Shown: one piece after another, positions 9,230 through 20,813 of the stretch
Position numbering within the stretch: position 1 is the stretch's first letter
How the letters are laid out: every line of letters begins with the position of its first letter
Origin: Beta vulgaris subsp. vulgaris
Lineage: Eukaryota > Streptophyta > Magnoliopsida > Caryophyllales > Amaranthaceae
Direction of reading: 5' to 3'
Assembly: GCF_026745355.1 (NCBI RefSeq)
Contig: NC_079205.1
Span: 1,495,283-1,559,282, forward strand
DNA length: 64,000 bases
The notes under the pieces: generated by a model
What the model saw: only the letters and a program-made list of their open reading frames with translations
Told to the model about the DNA's origin: nothing
Databases searched by the model: none
Made by a program: the position numbers and the translations under genes

Positions 9230-12200
9230 CTAAATGCAAGGTTTAGGCACTTGTATACCATACACTTCTCCACTTGCATGAGAACAACTTGAAATGGTCT
9301 TCCCTTTTAGCCCTTGATACTTGATCTCAATGTCCTTCAATTCGATTTTATTACATGGATTACGCCCACTGCACTGTAAATTTACTGCAACATTTGTCTT
9401 TGATGTCCCATAAATATTTCTGAATTTCACATCACTTATTTGAACTCTTGAAGAACCCTAAAGATTAAAAAAACACACAACATAATGCAAGCTCAAATTT
9501 ATTAGCATATTATATTATCAATTCTAAAAACAAAAGAGAGATTTACTTAGACATATTACTTCCTCCCTTTCGTTTTAAACGCAACAAAGGGGTATTATTT
9601 GTGAGATGTAAAATATTACTTTGTTGCATTTAAAACGAAACGAAGGAAATAAATGCCAATTCAAGATTGAATGGGATGCCTAGAGCTCCTATAGTCCTAT
9701 ACCATGATAATGATACATCAACATATCACATATGCATGCATCTCATATAAAGTATGTGAGTGTTGTCAAAATCACATATCAATATTTAACACCTCATCAT
9801 GAATGTATAAATTTCTTCAAGTACCCTTGAAGTTTGACATAATTCTCAAATTACCCATTCCATTTGGAAATTCCTCATATACTCCTGAACTTTGTGTTTT
9901 GGTTTGAAATACTCTATCATACACCGAAATTCAAGTGCATTAATTTCCTAAGGTACCCTTGAAACTTAAACTTTAAACTTCAAAATTCAATAAGGATATA
10001 TATATTTTTTTAACATAACACACCACCCTAGGTTGCACAGAGACGGATACAGGTACGGGTACGGGAACAGAAAACGGCAAGATTTTGAAATTTTAGGAAT
10101 GAGTACGCGTACCCATACAGGATCGGATACATATAATATCAGATACGAGTATGGGTACAAGTACGTGACCTTTAAGAAGTACCCGTGCTACATAGACACC
10201 ACCTAAGTATAGTAACATGCTGATAATACATAAACCACCACTGTAATAACATCGAGTTTCACTAAATCTAACCTAGCAATAATCAAAAAAACTTTCACAA
10301 CATACCTGTTTGCAAGTTTTCGGAGGACAATAATTCTGATCAAAAATGATAGGATTCTGAACACCATCCATAAAAACATTCTCATATCGAACATTCGTAA
10401 CCATCCCAACCATATTAGTAGCTTTAGTCTTGATCCTTAAACCATTGGTAGTATTTAAAAGTTTGATATTACTTACAAAAATCTGCTCAACATGTTCATT
10501 AGGTGAACCTCCTAAACTTCCAATACTTATACCATGACCAGGTCCACAAGTAACACCTATAACACTAATGTTTTTTGAACCTGTGAGAAGTGCAACACAA
10601 TCATCTCCCGAAGCAATTGTAGAATTAGAGATTATAATTCCATTTGATTCTCCAATTTTAATGCCATCAGTGTTAGGACTATCTCCTGGTGATGATATTG
10701 TTATTTGGCTTATTTTTGTGTTGTTGCATGCAAATAAGTTGAAATGGGTTGTTTGGCTGTTGATTAACTTCAAATCTTGTGCATTTGAGTTTGTCACAAA
10801 GCTGAATCTTAGTAGCTGAAACAATGTCAAAACAATTAATTTCTAATTAGTATAAACAAAACTTTTAATATGTAATATGTAATATGTAATATGTCAAACT
10901 TTTAATATGTAATAAACATACTTTACAATTTTTTGGTGGAATAAGGAAAAAATTTTAGGTTGTAGTGATCAAACCTAAAAAAAAGGAATATTTTGGCCTT
11001 CTTCTATAGTTTATATGTGAGAATAATGCGCCTCCGCATTTTATACTGTCACTTCTCAGTGAGGATATCATGGGACTCGATTTGTTTCTTAGTTTATTTG
11101 GGGCTTGTTCTTACCCCCTCTTATACATCAAAAAACAATTTATATGTGAAAAAATACATTATCTCGTAGGATTTTGTTGATTTCATTTCAATATATATTT
11201 TCAAAATTTTAAAAAATATAGTATAATTTTTTTTCTAATGGACAATTAAAAACATTTATGCATAAAAAATTGCGCATAAGTACATGTGGAAAAGAGAAAT
11301 GGTAGATCTATAACAATTGAGGAAGTGTATGTATGTATATACTTCCTAAGTTCACTTTTAGTTGCAATATATTTTTTGACTTTTACGTGTATCAATGCAT
11401 GATTTTTTGAAGATATATATTGAAAATCTAACAGAATCTCACACAACTATTTTTTATCTTATATATAAATCATCAAAGATGATCAAAAGCAAGTTTGTAA
11501 ATAATGCAAAAATCAAAATGTTGCAACTAAAATCGAATCGGGAGGAAATATATACTATATACACACACTCCATTGAAGCAAAGAAAACAAGTATAGCATA
11601 TAACTTACAGTTGGAAGGTAAGGAGAGCCTTGTTTTGGAGGGCCTCTACCATCAAATGATCCACTTCCACTTACTGTAAGCCCATCAATATATCGAAACT
11701 CGATCCAATATTGACCTCTAAGGCCCAATGGAGCTATTAGACTGCCTGTGTTGTGAAACTCTATTGGGCCCTTACATGGGCCGACCAATAGTACTGCATT
11801 CACCAAGTAAGGCCCCGAAGATATGTCCAATCTGGACCCACCCTTCCATTTGCACGCATCATCCCATGCTTTCAATAGTGCCTGATAATATATTTGAAAT
11901 ATTACTAACATTTTATTACTTCCTCCGTTTCAAAATAAGTGCAACATTTGCATAGTATTTACTATTCACAGTTTAAACTTTAATTAGCTTTGGTGATTTA
12001 CATTTTAGGAAAAACATAGTCATGTGGGATCTTGTTAGATTCGTCTGAATGTGAATTTTTTTAATATGAACTTTTTATAATTTTTACTTATTGATAATTG
12101 AAGATATTAACGGTTAAAATAATGCATTGGCAAACGTGAAAACAAGAAGTGTTGCACTTATTTAGAAACAGAGGAAGTATATGATAAAAAAAACATTGGA

Positions 12201-13273
12201 AAATAGAGATAATATATTTGAAATATTACTAACATTTTTACTATATGATAAAATAAACATTGGAAAATAGAGATAAGAAAGAATGGTCTTAGGAATAAAA
12301 TATACTTCTTTCGTTTCGTTTTAAATATAACTCTTTATAGACATTCAGAATAATAATCACGTTTAAGATCCAATTAATTACTTAGAATCATTCATTTACT
12401 CTTGTCTTTTTTTTTTGTGGATCCATATGAGCTACGAAGACAGTACAAAGAAAGAAATGGGGGATTCGAACCTATGACTTATCGTTCACAGTACCTCAAT
12501 CTTAACCACTAGGCCAAGACATCCTTGGTCATTTACTCTTGTCTTTAGGTTACACACTTACACTTCAACATTTTCTTTTTAATAGGGCATCAAGGAAATA
12601 GGATGAATTGACATCAAATTATTTCTGTCAATTATTACTCTCACAATTCTTAAAAGTTAAAAGGGATCAAATTTGACAATTGGGATAGACAAAGAAAATT
12701 TTAAAGTTCTACTAGGCTGATATTAGTTAAATTTACTTGTACCACGCACGACAAATTTGCATGGATTACCTACTACTATATTCCAATTTAGTTCAACAAT
12801 TTCTTAACCTAATAATCACACTATATTACAGCTATTTCTTATCCCCCTCAAAAAAGTTCTTTTTTACTCCCGTGATTTTTTATTTTCTACATTACACCCC
12901 ACTTTTTTAAAATTTATATAATATATCCTTGGTCTTACAAATATTATACAGATTACTCTTATTAACATGTCATTAATAACGGACGTTACCCTAAATCCTA
13001 AAAGATGCATAAGAAATATAAACATAAAAAGCTCTCAAATACATTAAAAAATGTTTTCATTTTGTTAATACATTTTATATATATACAACTATATGCAATG
13101 GTGACAAATTATGAGTTTGATAAATGATTTACCTTACTATTATCAACTTTTCCACCTTTAACAGCACCATAATCATCCAAATGGAAGACCCTTGAATGAC
13201 AATACCCTTTGTTAAGGCAAAAGATTAACAGAAGTAAGACAGTAAATTTTGAGATACTTAATCTATAATTCAT
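9230..13273 (-). CDS. Polygalacturonase, GH28 family (exopolygalacturonase-like)
   Basis: Predicted CDS is complement(join(9230..9457,10306..10815,11609..11881,13133..13273)), four exons, 383 aa, all junctions GT/AG and in phase 0. The enzyme hydrolyses alpha-1,4-galacturonan in pectin and is secreted. Residues 1-25 look like a signal peptide ending NKGYC. GH28 signatures are all present: SPNTDG (around 186-188), SGDDC (207-211, with the catalytic Asp pair), GPGHGISIG (229 on, catalytic His near 232) and RIK (265-267). Cysteines near the C-terminus fit the usual disulfides. The length and the SKALLKAWDDACK start are typical of plant exopolygalacturonase-type members, which are often pollen-expressed; that expression is inferred from the family only. 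Introns 1 and 3 carry MITEs and a SINE. The frame is intact, so it is probably functional. Exon borders were assigned by eye. Confidence 0.9.
9559..9649. repeat. Short hairpin MITE in polygalacturonase intron 3
   Basis: About 90 bp with near-perfect inverted arms (TTTCGTTTTAAACGCAACAAAG and its complement, shown here as arms around 9569-9590 and 9618-9642). The outer CTTCCTCCC end resembles Stowaway-type MITE ends. Confidence 0.55.
10029..10197. repeat. GGGTACG-rich MITE relic in polygalacturonase intron 3
   Basis: The left end GGTTGCACAGAGACGG and the complement of the right end (TATGTAGCACGGGTACTT) resemble each other, and the interior is rich in GGTACGGG-type repeats. This looks like a decayed hAT-type MITE. 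No clear target duplication was found. Confidence 0.4.
11919..12177. mobile_element. Stowaway-like MITE, copy A of a 260-bp family
   Basis: Ends CTTCCTCCGTTTC and the complement GAAACAGAGGAAG, flanked by TA on both sides. The interior is nearly the same as copies at 37436-37692 and 53431-53691. It sits in intron 1 of the polygalacturonase gene. Confidence 0.8.
12410..12528 (-). mobile_element. tRNA-derived SINE in polygalacturonase intron 1
   Basis: On the minus strand it begins CCAAGGATGTCTTGGCC and has a pol III A-box-like TGGCCTAGTGG and a B box GGTTCGAATCC, then ends in an A run. It is flanked by a perfect 18-bp target duplication beginning TCATTTACTC (12392-12409 and 12529-12546). These are the hallmarks of a recent SINE insertion. 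It is not a tRNA gene: it has no acceptor stem or cloverleaf. Confidence 0.85.
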
Positions 13274-13556
13274 CTTAGAAACTCAAAAGAAGCTCTAGAA
13301 TACATGCACTTTGTTGCAACCTTTGCTTTATATAATGTGATGTACAGAGGTTAATGCAAAGGTCAATGAATCCACATGATCATTATTTACCATATATTGG
13401 TGGTCAATTTCGTTTCAATCTTGAGCTTTGTTACCCTTTCAAGGATATATGTTTACCATATATAAAAGAAATCATAAGTGATTTTTGGATATGTTCTTTT
13501 TTCTTTACATATCATTTAGGTCTACTTAATTTCTAAGGATATTTTCTGATCAATTA

Positions 13557-13781
13557 GGGTTGTTCATTATCGTTTTCAGTTTTTAGTTTTTCTGAAAACC
13601 AAAAACCATATATGAAAACCAGAAAATATACATTATTTTCAGTTTTTAGTTGTCAGTTTTCAAAATTAGCATGATTACTATCATTATTAGTAAGTTTAAG
13701 TTTATAATACTATATATATCACATGATTCTAAAATCATAAAAATCAAAAATTGGAAACTGACAGTGATACTGAACGGGCCC
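13557..13781. mobile_element. Tourist/PIF-Harbinger-like MITE
   Basis: Ends GGGTTGTTCA and the complement of TGAACGGGCCC give imperfect inverted repeats, flanked by TTA (13554-13556 and 13782-13784), the target typical of PIF/Harbinger. The interior contains repeated GTTTTCAGTTTTTAG phrases. Confidence 0.7.
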
Positions 13782-13784
13782 TTA

Positions 13785-14676
13785 GTATTGTGTGTACTTG
13801 ATGTATAAAAAAAATCATTGTCAAACTAATTTACTCTAAGTCAAAATGAGTCACATTTAAGTTAAAATAGGTCATTTTTCAAGTCAAGAATTGTCACTTT
13901 AAAACAAAGAGTAACGTTTAACCATAAATGAGTCATGTCTAAATAAGTGAAAGTGATCCATTTAGAACAAATAGCTACCCGTATCCGATAGATAACTTTT
14001 CACCTTAAACGATCATTATTATATAAGTAATACATTTAGAGCAAAAAGTTACCCTCGTTGTACAATAAATTACCATACATCCCATCTCATACAATAATTT
14101 GTGTTTTCTATAAATATAAGTTTTCTTTACAAATTAACTTTTTTGGGTGCTACTTAAATGTAATATATGCATTTAGTTTGGTGGTCAAATATTATGATGA
14201 TGTATAAATTATATGTTTGTTATCTAAACATATAATTATTTTTTAACATATATTTTCAAAAACAATTTTTCATAATTTCTAATATTAATTTTTTGGATTC
14301 CAACAAAAAGTACTTGATTCTTCAACTAACAAATTAGTGTAATATGCCTGAATCAAATCGTGGCTCTTGTTGAGAAGGAAAAAAATATCAAATATCTGGA
14401 GATTACTTTAATTTATACATTATATGGATGATCTTTGCAAGGATATTGAGGATTATTTGATTATCTTTCTCATTCTTGGTATGAATGTATCAAACTGTAG
14501 CAAAGTACAAAATGGATTATTAACTATTCAAGATGATCTCACAATATCTGATTTTCTTCAAGTATCAAATTCTAGCCTGAAAGAATATGTTGATCAATCT
14601 AACATTCCATTAATAATGCAAATTTAGAATCATCACACATAAATAATTCAGCAATAGAGAGATTCAACAAGTACTA
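13785..14676. other. AT-rich intergenic DNA
   Basis: Contains loosely repeated AGTCA/GTCATTT phrases around 13830-14030 but no coding signal. The short open frame near 14424-14627 shows no family resemblance. Confidence 0.5.
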
Positions 14677-14946
14677 CTCCCTCCGTTCATTTTAATGGTT
14701 ACACGGATGAAAATTTTAATGGTTATTTTTATATTCACAAATTTTACTTTGACCATCATTTGTGATTTATACACGGATGAAAATATCGTCATGTGGGATC
14801 TTGTTAGATTCATCATAACATGTATTTTATTAATATGTACTTTTTATAATTTTTACAAATAAAAAACTTAAAGATATAAGTCCTCAAAGTCTTGCATTGG
14901 CATGCGTGAAAAATGTAAGTGTGTAGATTAAATGAAACTGAATGAG
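14677..14946. mobile_element. Stowaway-like MITE (diverged)
   Basis: The left end CTCCCTCCGTTCATTTTAAT follows TA; the right end is the degenerate complement AAACTGAATGAG followed by TA. The interior includes the GTGGGATCTTGTTAGATT phrase shared by related MITEs in this window. Confidence 0.65.
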
Positions 14947-15054
14947 TATATAATTGTATTTTTAAAGAGTAGAGAGTGTTATAAGCCTGCAATATTATAA
15001 AAAAATTAGATGTCAAAAACAAATATTATACAAGAATTAAAATGTTATATAATA

Positions 15055-15313
15055 CTCTCTCTGTTTTTTTTTATCTTTCTCACTTGGAATCTTGACACTA
15101 TTCATGCATAGAGAGAATCTTCTCAAATGTTCTCAATTTATAAGAAAAAATATAGTCATGTGGGGTCTTGTTTGATTCGTCTCAATTAGTACTTTATTAA
15201 TATTCAATCGTTATGATTTTTACTAATATATAATGAAAGATATTTAAGTTTTAAAACGTGCATTGGAAGACGCGCATAGGAAAGTGAGAATGATAAAAAA
15301 AAAACAGAGGGAG
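15055..15313. mobile_element. Stowaway-like MITE
   Basis: Ends CTCTCTCTGTTTTTT and the complement AAAAACAGAGGGAG with TA on each side. The interior has the ATGTGGGGTCTTGTTTGATTCGTC phrase family (shared core GGGTCTTGTTTGATTCG). Confidence 0.75.
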
Positions 15314-15879
15314 TATTTAGGTAAGAAATGTCAAGAGTTTGGGTATCAATATACTAAATTTTGTTATTAATACTTAAAAAAAATCACTTAGATTATATAG
15401 TAACGAGATCACTATAATCAATAAAAAAAATATTTTCATATATTAATAAGTGTTGTGTAAGACCGTCTTATAATAAAGTTCTCGAGACAATTAAATTTAT
15501 TGCCCTAAAGAGTTACCGTGATAATATACAAAAATTATTAAAAGAGACGGTCTAATTTCAATATAAAAGTAGACCTAATCACTAAATGGATTAAACTAGT
15601 TACCGAAAGAAATTAATCTAGTCACTATTGGGCTAATTCTCTTTCTAATATTGAGTTTACCATTTCCTATAATTTTAATTAAAAGTAGGCAGTCTTTTAC
15701 AAGACAAAATCGATAATATATGGTCTTATGGTTAGACCGTCTTAGAGACTTTAATAGCCAATAAATATTTATTTTTGAAAGAACAGAGTTAGGGCCTGTT
15801 CTCTTCGGCATAAAACAGCTGAACCGAACCGAACTTATTGGAGCTGAACTGAACTGAATTGAATTAAATTAAATTAAAT

Positions 15880-16033
15880 GTAATAAATATATAAATAATA
15901 TTTTAAACAATAATAATATGAATATTAAATAATAATTATAATGATAAGTAATAATAATGAATAATAATAATAATAGTATTTTGGATATTTTTAAATGATA
16001 GTTATAAATAAATAATATTAATAATCATAAATT

Positions 16034-16075
<42 letters not shown>

Positions 16076-16215
16076 TAATGATAATAAATAATTATTTTAT
16101 ATTATTTGTATTAATATATTAATACTTGATGATATATAATAACAATAATATTTAAGAAGTAAATTAATATTACTATTTTAATAATTAAATTTAATAATAT
16201 AAAAATATTTAGTAA
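15880..16215. repeat. AAT/ATA simple-repeat region
   Basis: Long stretches of (TAA)n with the densest run around 16041-16078. Similar runs recur at 16440-16460 and 18200-18215. Confidence 0.85.
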
Positions 16216-16459
16216 TAAAAATAATGATTGGGTTGGACCGCGAAAATTACATCATAAAACGTCTTGACGCGATTTGATTAGTTTATGGGCTAAAAAAAAT
16301 GGGTTTATTTATGCTTTGACCTAAACCATGTTCCTCCTAAAAATAATAGTAATAATAATGAGTAAAGGTATAATAAACAAAATAATATATAGAAACAACA
16401 ATAATAATAATACTTAATAGTAATGATATATATTTAAATAATAATAATAATAATAATAA

Positions 16460-16736
16460 TCTCTATTATATAAGCCAAGGGAGGAGGTGCGGTGTCCTCT
16501 TTTGAAGTGACTAAAATACCCTCTAATAATTTAAAACAATAATTTTCTTTTAATAAAAAATTGAAAAATGAGAATCAATAATGAAACTTGCCATATGAGT
16601 AGGTAAAAAATGGAATATGTAATACCATTAATAACTTGAAAAACTAGATTGACACAATCAATTCATGAAATCAATTAGAATCTTTAACCAAAAAAATATA
16701 TATATATATATATCGTGATAACATAATCTCTATTAT
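16460..16736 (+). mobile_element. Helitron 5' end fragment
   Basis: Starts with TCTCTATTATATAAG after an A, the same 5' end as the copies at 16737 and 17641. No CTRR 3' end was found before the next copy begins, so it is likely truncated. Confidence 0.45.
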
Positions 16737-17220
16737 ATAAGGGAAGGGGGGGGAGCAATGGTGTCCTCTTATGAAATGCCTATTTTGCCCCCCTTCCCTT
16801 TCTAAATTATAAAAGGAATGTCAAAATCAAAATCGACACTCAAAGAAAACTACCGCCAATTAATTTACAGCACTCACTCACAAATCACTTAAAAGAAGAA
16901 ACTTTACAAATCACTCATACAATTGAGAAAATCGCGTTATAAAAATCACCCAAATCACTCAAATAATCAGGAAACTTTATTAAAACTTAAAATTAACATT
17001 CAAACTAAAACTAATTAATAACCTAGAACGTGAATACATACAAAAACATTTACAAAAATTTAATTACAAATCACTATTCTCAAGAACCATTCACAATTAA
17101 TGGTGGGGCCATGATAAAAAATAGAGGTGTATTTGTAGTGAAATAAGAATTTAGAAGTTAGGCAAGAAAAAAATTTATTACTTTCCTATAGTGTTTCCTA
17201 TATATAATAAAACTTTTAGA
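16737..17220 (+). mobile_element. Helitron, 3' end not found
   Basis: Starts TCTCTATTATATAAGG after an A. The following 400 bp are homologous, in reverse complement, to the 31345 end of the minus-strand Helitron at 30413-31345. The 3' terminus is unclear. Confidence 0.5.
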
Positions 17221-17254
17221 TATATTTGGACCTATCTTTTTCTATTATATAATA

Positions 17255-17572
17255 CTCCATCCGTTTCCTAAAGATCTTCCCTCTTTCCGTTTAAGGGTGT
17301 TTCCAAAAGATCTTCCCTCTTTTGCTTTATTCCTTATTTGGCAAAACAAATTTCCCTATTTACCCTCTCATGTCACTATCATATGGTCCACCATTACATT
17401 ATTTATTCAATTTTACTCCCTTTCTCTCTCCTACTTTAACCCCTTTTTATTTGTTTATTTATCTTAACCCCTTTCTCTCTCCTACTTTACTTACACCATG
17501 TCCCACACAACTTGATTTTCCTTGGTATCTGTAGGAACAGTAAGTGGGAAGATCTTTAGGAAACGGAGGGAG
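17255..17572. mobile_element. Stowaway-like MITE, 318 bp
   Basis: Ends CTCCATCCGTTTCCTAAAG and the complement CTTTAGGAAACGGAGGGAG, with TA flanks. An inner partial repeat of the left arm (AAAGATCTTCCCTCTTT) follows. It lies within the Harbinger-type element. Confidence 0.8.
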
Positions 17573-17640
17573 TAGCGATTAATTATCAAGGTAAAAAGGT
17601 TTATGTAAAATATCATTCAAGAATTAAAGTACAACATATA

Positions 17641-18143
17641 TCTCTATTATATAAGGGAAGGGAGGGAGCTATGTTGTCCCCGAATAAAGAGACTATGTTA
17701 CCCACTTCCCATTCTAAATTACAAATTTACTTACAAATCAAAGGTGACTACTTACAAATACCAAAAATATAATTATAACAATCACTCACAAACTACAACT
17801 TATGAAAAAATTGACTTGAAATCAAAGTGTCCACTTTTCTTTACAATTTATGAAGTACTATACTTAATTTAAAAATCAACTAAAAAATTATAATATTAAA
17901 AATCATAAATAAATTCAATAAAATATCTATTTTGTTCATAGAATTTAACTTTGAAAAGTAAAAAAAAAAAAAAAAAGAATGGTGAGAGACTTAAGTGACA
18001 GAAACTAAACCAATCAAATTTTACAATTAAAAACAATTATAACTCGTATGTCTAATGTTCAAATTTTGACTCTTATGCCGAAGAAAATTGAGTTTCTGTT
18101 TCGAAAACACATTCAAGCACGCATCGCGTGCAAAAAATTCTGG
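17641..18143 (+). mobile_element. Non-autonomous Helitron with perfect 3' hairpin
   Basis: Starts TCTCTATTATATAAGG after A and ends TTCTGG before T, fitting the TC...CTRR and A/T insertion rules. A perfect hairpin GCACGC-ATC-GCGTGC lies at 18117-18131, about 12 bp before the end, as expected for Helitron termination. No coding sequence. Confidence 0.75.
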
Positions 18144-18521
18144 TAATAATAATGATAATAAGAGTAATTAGTAAAATAAATTATACCAACACAATAATAA
18201 TAATAATAATAATATTTAAGAATGGAGCGGAGCTGAGCTGAACTAAACTGAACTGAACTTATTGGAGCCGAACTGAACTGAACATATTGGAGCTGAACTG
18301 AACTGAAAATAAGCTGGGAAGAACATGCCCTTAGCCGAAAAATGAACTTCTAGCTTATCATTATCTATCATTATCTGGAAACATTATGCTCTAAAACTTG
18401 TTTACTTTATATAGGTGACTCATTTACAACTTGAATCGGCAAACAACCAAACAACTACATGCACCTTTCTTTTCCAGAAAAAACAGATGATCACAAAGTT
18501 AAATAGTCAATGAATCAACAC

Positions 18522-18893
18522 TAGGAAAGACGTTAAATTGGATCGAATCTTACAAATTACGATATATATGATTCACCTATATTTGAATAAGATGTTTTAT
18601 AATCGGATTCGGATTTCATTTATCAGGCGCTTACCAAGTATGCCTCAAATCGAGTTAAATTGAGGATGTTTGAATTATTTTACCACCTAAGATCACAAAA
18701 CTCAATTTTATACTATATTATACTTAATTTTACAAAATAACTACTTTATTGTAATGTAGTATTAATACATCAGTTGATGAGGTGACAATAGTAGTTCGAG
18801 TTAGGATTAATTGGATTTCGCATAAACTCCGTCTGCTATACAATTCAGATTGAATTTTCACTATTTCGGACTTGGAATAAGTTCTCATCCCTA
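18522..18893. mobile_element. hAT-like MITE relic
   Basis: Ends TAGGAAAGA and the complement of TCTCATCCCTA, flanked by an 8-bp duplication with one mismatch (ATCAACAC at 18514-18521, ATCTACAC at 18894-18901). Interior has no coding signal. Confidence 0.5.
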
Positions 18894-18904
18894 ATCTACA
18901 CTAA

Positions 18905-19561
18905 CACAACCGGGTATTCTATCAAAATTTTGAGAATTGGACCCGAACTCAGTTAGAACTGGTTCCTAAAATTTGGAATCGGCATTGGAATTGGTTGGAC
19001 CAGGTCCTCATTTTTTAGAATTGGTCTTGGAGCTAGTTGGGACCAGTCACAACACCAGGTATATTCTGGAAGTGTGATGTAATTTCGATTTTGACTGGAG
19101 GTGACTTTCTAGAATTGGTCTTGGAATCGTAAGAAACTATTTTAGTATTGGGTATCCGGTACCCAATGACATTCAAAAGCTAAATTATTTTGTTGTTAAG
19201 CTTAATGAAGACTAAAATAAGAAGCATAGCATATAGATGTATTAGTATCCCTTGATAAAATTTTGGCCGAACTTCTATTGACAAGTTAATAAGTTGTTAG
19301 ACTAAATTATTCATCATACAAAAAAAAAATTTCTACTAGGTACTTAGTTCGAGATCTGGTTTTATCAAGTATTTAGATTTATCGGGTACTCAGTGGGTAC
19401 CTGGTCTAAAATTTTACTTTCCGGTATTGGAACCACTTGCAGTCGGGTCTTCAGATTTGGGCCCAGACCCGATCCCAGCAGCACCAGTTCCAGTTTCGAA
19501 CTCATCATGTCCAACCGGTTCTAGGTCTGGAACCGGATACCCAATTTTTCTGCTCACCCTA
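18905..19561. repeat. hAT-like MITE relic rich in GGGTACC/GGAACC
   Basis: The right end TTTTTCTGCTCACCCTA matches the TAGGGGTGAGCA end of the elements at 49051 and 49686, and the interior has the same GGTACCC and GGACC phrases. The left end is degraded. Confidence 0.5.
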
Positions 19562-19733
19562 GCGCAAACAACATACATCATTGATTACCATAGATTACCC
19601 TAATTTGAGGTCAATATGTTTTCAGTTTTCAGCTTTTTTGCCCTTTCAAGGATATATTAACTATATATAAACAAAATATGTAAGCAAAATTAGAAGTGAT
19701 CAACAGAACAATTTTTCTTGAGTTGGTCTTGCG

Positions 19734-20080
19734 TGGACCTGGTCCACAATAATATTATAATTGTGGACCAAAAAGCCACTTATATAACATAGTGATCATT
19801 TTTTCAATATAGTAACCTTTTAAAATCTTAAGTTACACTATACAGTGAATATCTACTATAGTGACTTTTTTTTTTTATAATATAGTCACTCTTTCTTATA
19901 TTAGTTTATCATAATGAAATTTTCACTTTGTGATACATTAAACTTTTTTTTCATATAGTGAAATTTCATCATCTATACCTATTCATCTTTTATACCTATT
20001 TTTTTAATATAGTAACCCTTTTTTCATAAATCACATGAATTAGCATTAGGTTCACTCTAATTTAGTGTGGACCAGGTCCA
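19734..20080. mobile_element. Fold-back/MITE element
   Basis: Terminal inverted repeats TGGACCTGGTCCACA and its complement bound 347 bp. The repeat end is itself a palindrome (GGACC-GGTCC). The interior has several TATAGTGAC/GTCACTATA-like phrases. No clear target duplication was found. Confidence 0.55.
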
Positions 20081-20813
20081 TATAAGTTTTTTACATTTTT
20101 ATTTACACCAATATCATATTTTATTTTTATAGAAGATTAAAATTCCGTATATACAAATACTTGAATATCAATGTATCATCATTTTCCAATTTTGAAACTT
20201 CAGCTTGTTTAGTATTTTTCTTATGACTTTTATGAACCAAACAATGGTGGAGAATAGAGATGTTAATGAGATGTTCAAGTATTCACCTCCTAAAGTTATT
20301 TCTCCTCATGGTATTATGGAAATTTTGTGAGTTATTAACTGAATTTAGAGGTAAGTGCATTATAAGTTTCATTAATGTTAGACAAAATCAATCTTCAAAA
20401 GACATTGTTATTATTTCAGATGTTCAACATTGCAAATTTAATTTGTTGACAATAAAATTTGACAACTACTACTATGAAACATAAGTATTAATATAAACAA
20501 AAACAATTTGCCTTCAAATATTTACTCAAAAAATTTCAACATAACAATGACCCAAAATGAGGGGTAGGAGAAAAAAGGGATGAACAAGGGGGGAAAACTG
20601 TGTGAAGTCTATGGTGGACTACAAAGCAATCAAGTATGTACGACGAACTGTGTTTGAACAAAGAGTCGGGCTATTTGAAAACCTAATCTCCGCCGAACAT
20701 GTAAGGAAGCGGCATTTTGGTAAATCCACTTGGTACGGGTCCTATAACAATTCTTCAAGGTGTTCGGTGGAAAACAAATTCTCCATTTAGCCTTTTTTTT
20801 TGCACAAAGCCTA

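Larger units (their letters stand above)
15792..18330. mobile_element. Harbinger-type element with nested insertions
   Basis: The left end GGGCCTGTTCTCTTCGG and the complement of the right end (GGGCATGTTCTTCCCAG) form inverted repeats. Both are followed inward by TGAACTGAACTGA-type repeats. TTA flanks the element on both sides (15789-15791, 18331-18333). There is no transposase frame; the interior holds AAT-rich simple repeats, a MITE and at least three Helitron 5' ends, so it has been a target for repeated insertion. Confidence 0.7.

Noticed and set aside
12431..12520. tRNA-like sequence (A and B boxes), also at 31790-31860 and 46605-46665
   Set aside because: No acceptor stem or cloverleaf, and tails plus target duplications show SINEs.
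17322..17534. 70-codon open frame
   Set aside because: It falls inside the MITE at 17255-17572 and is low-complexity.
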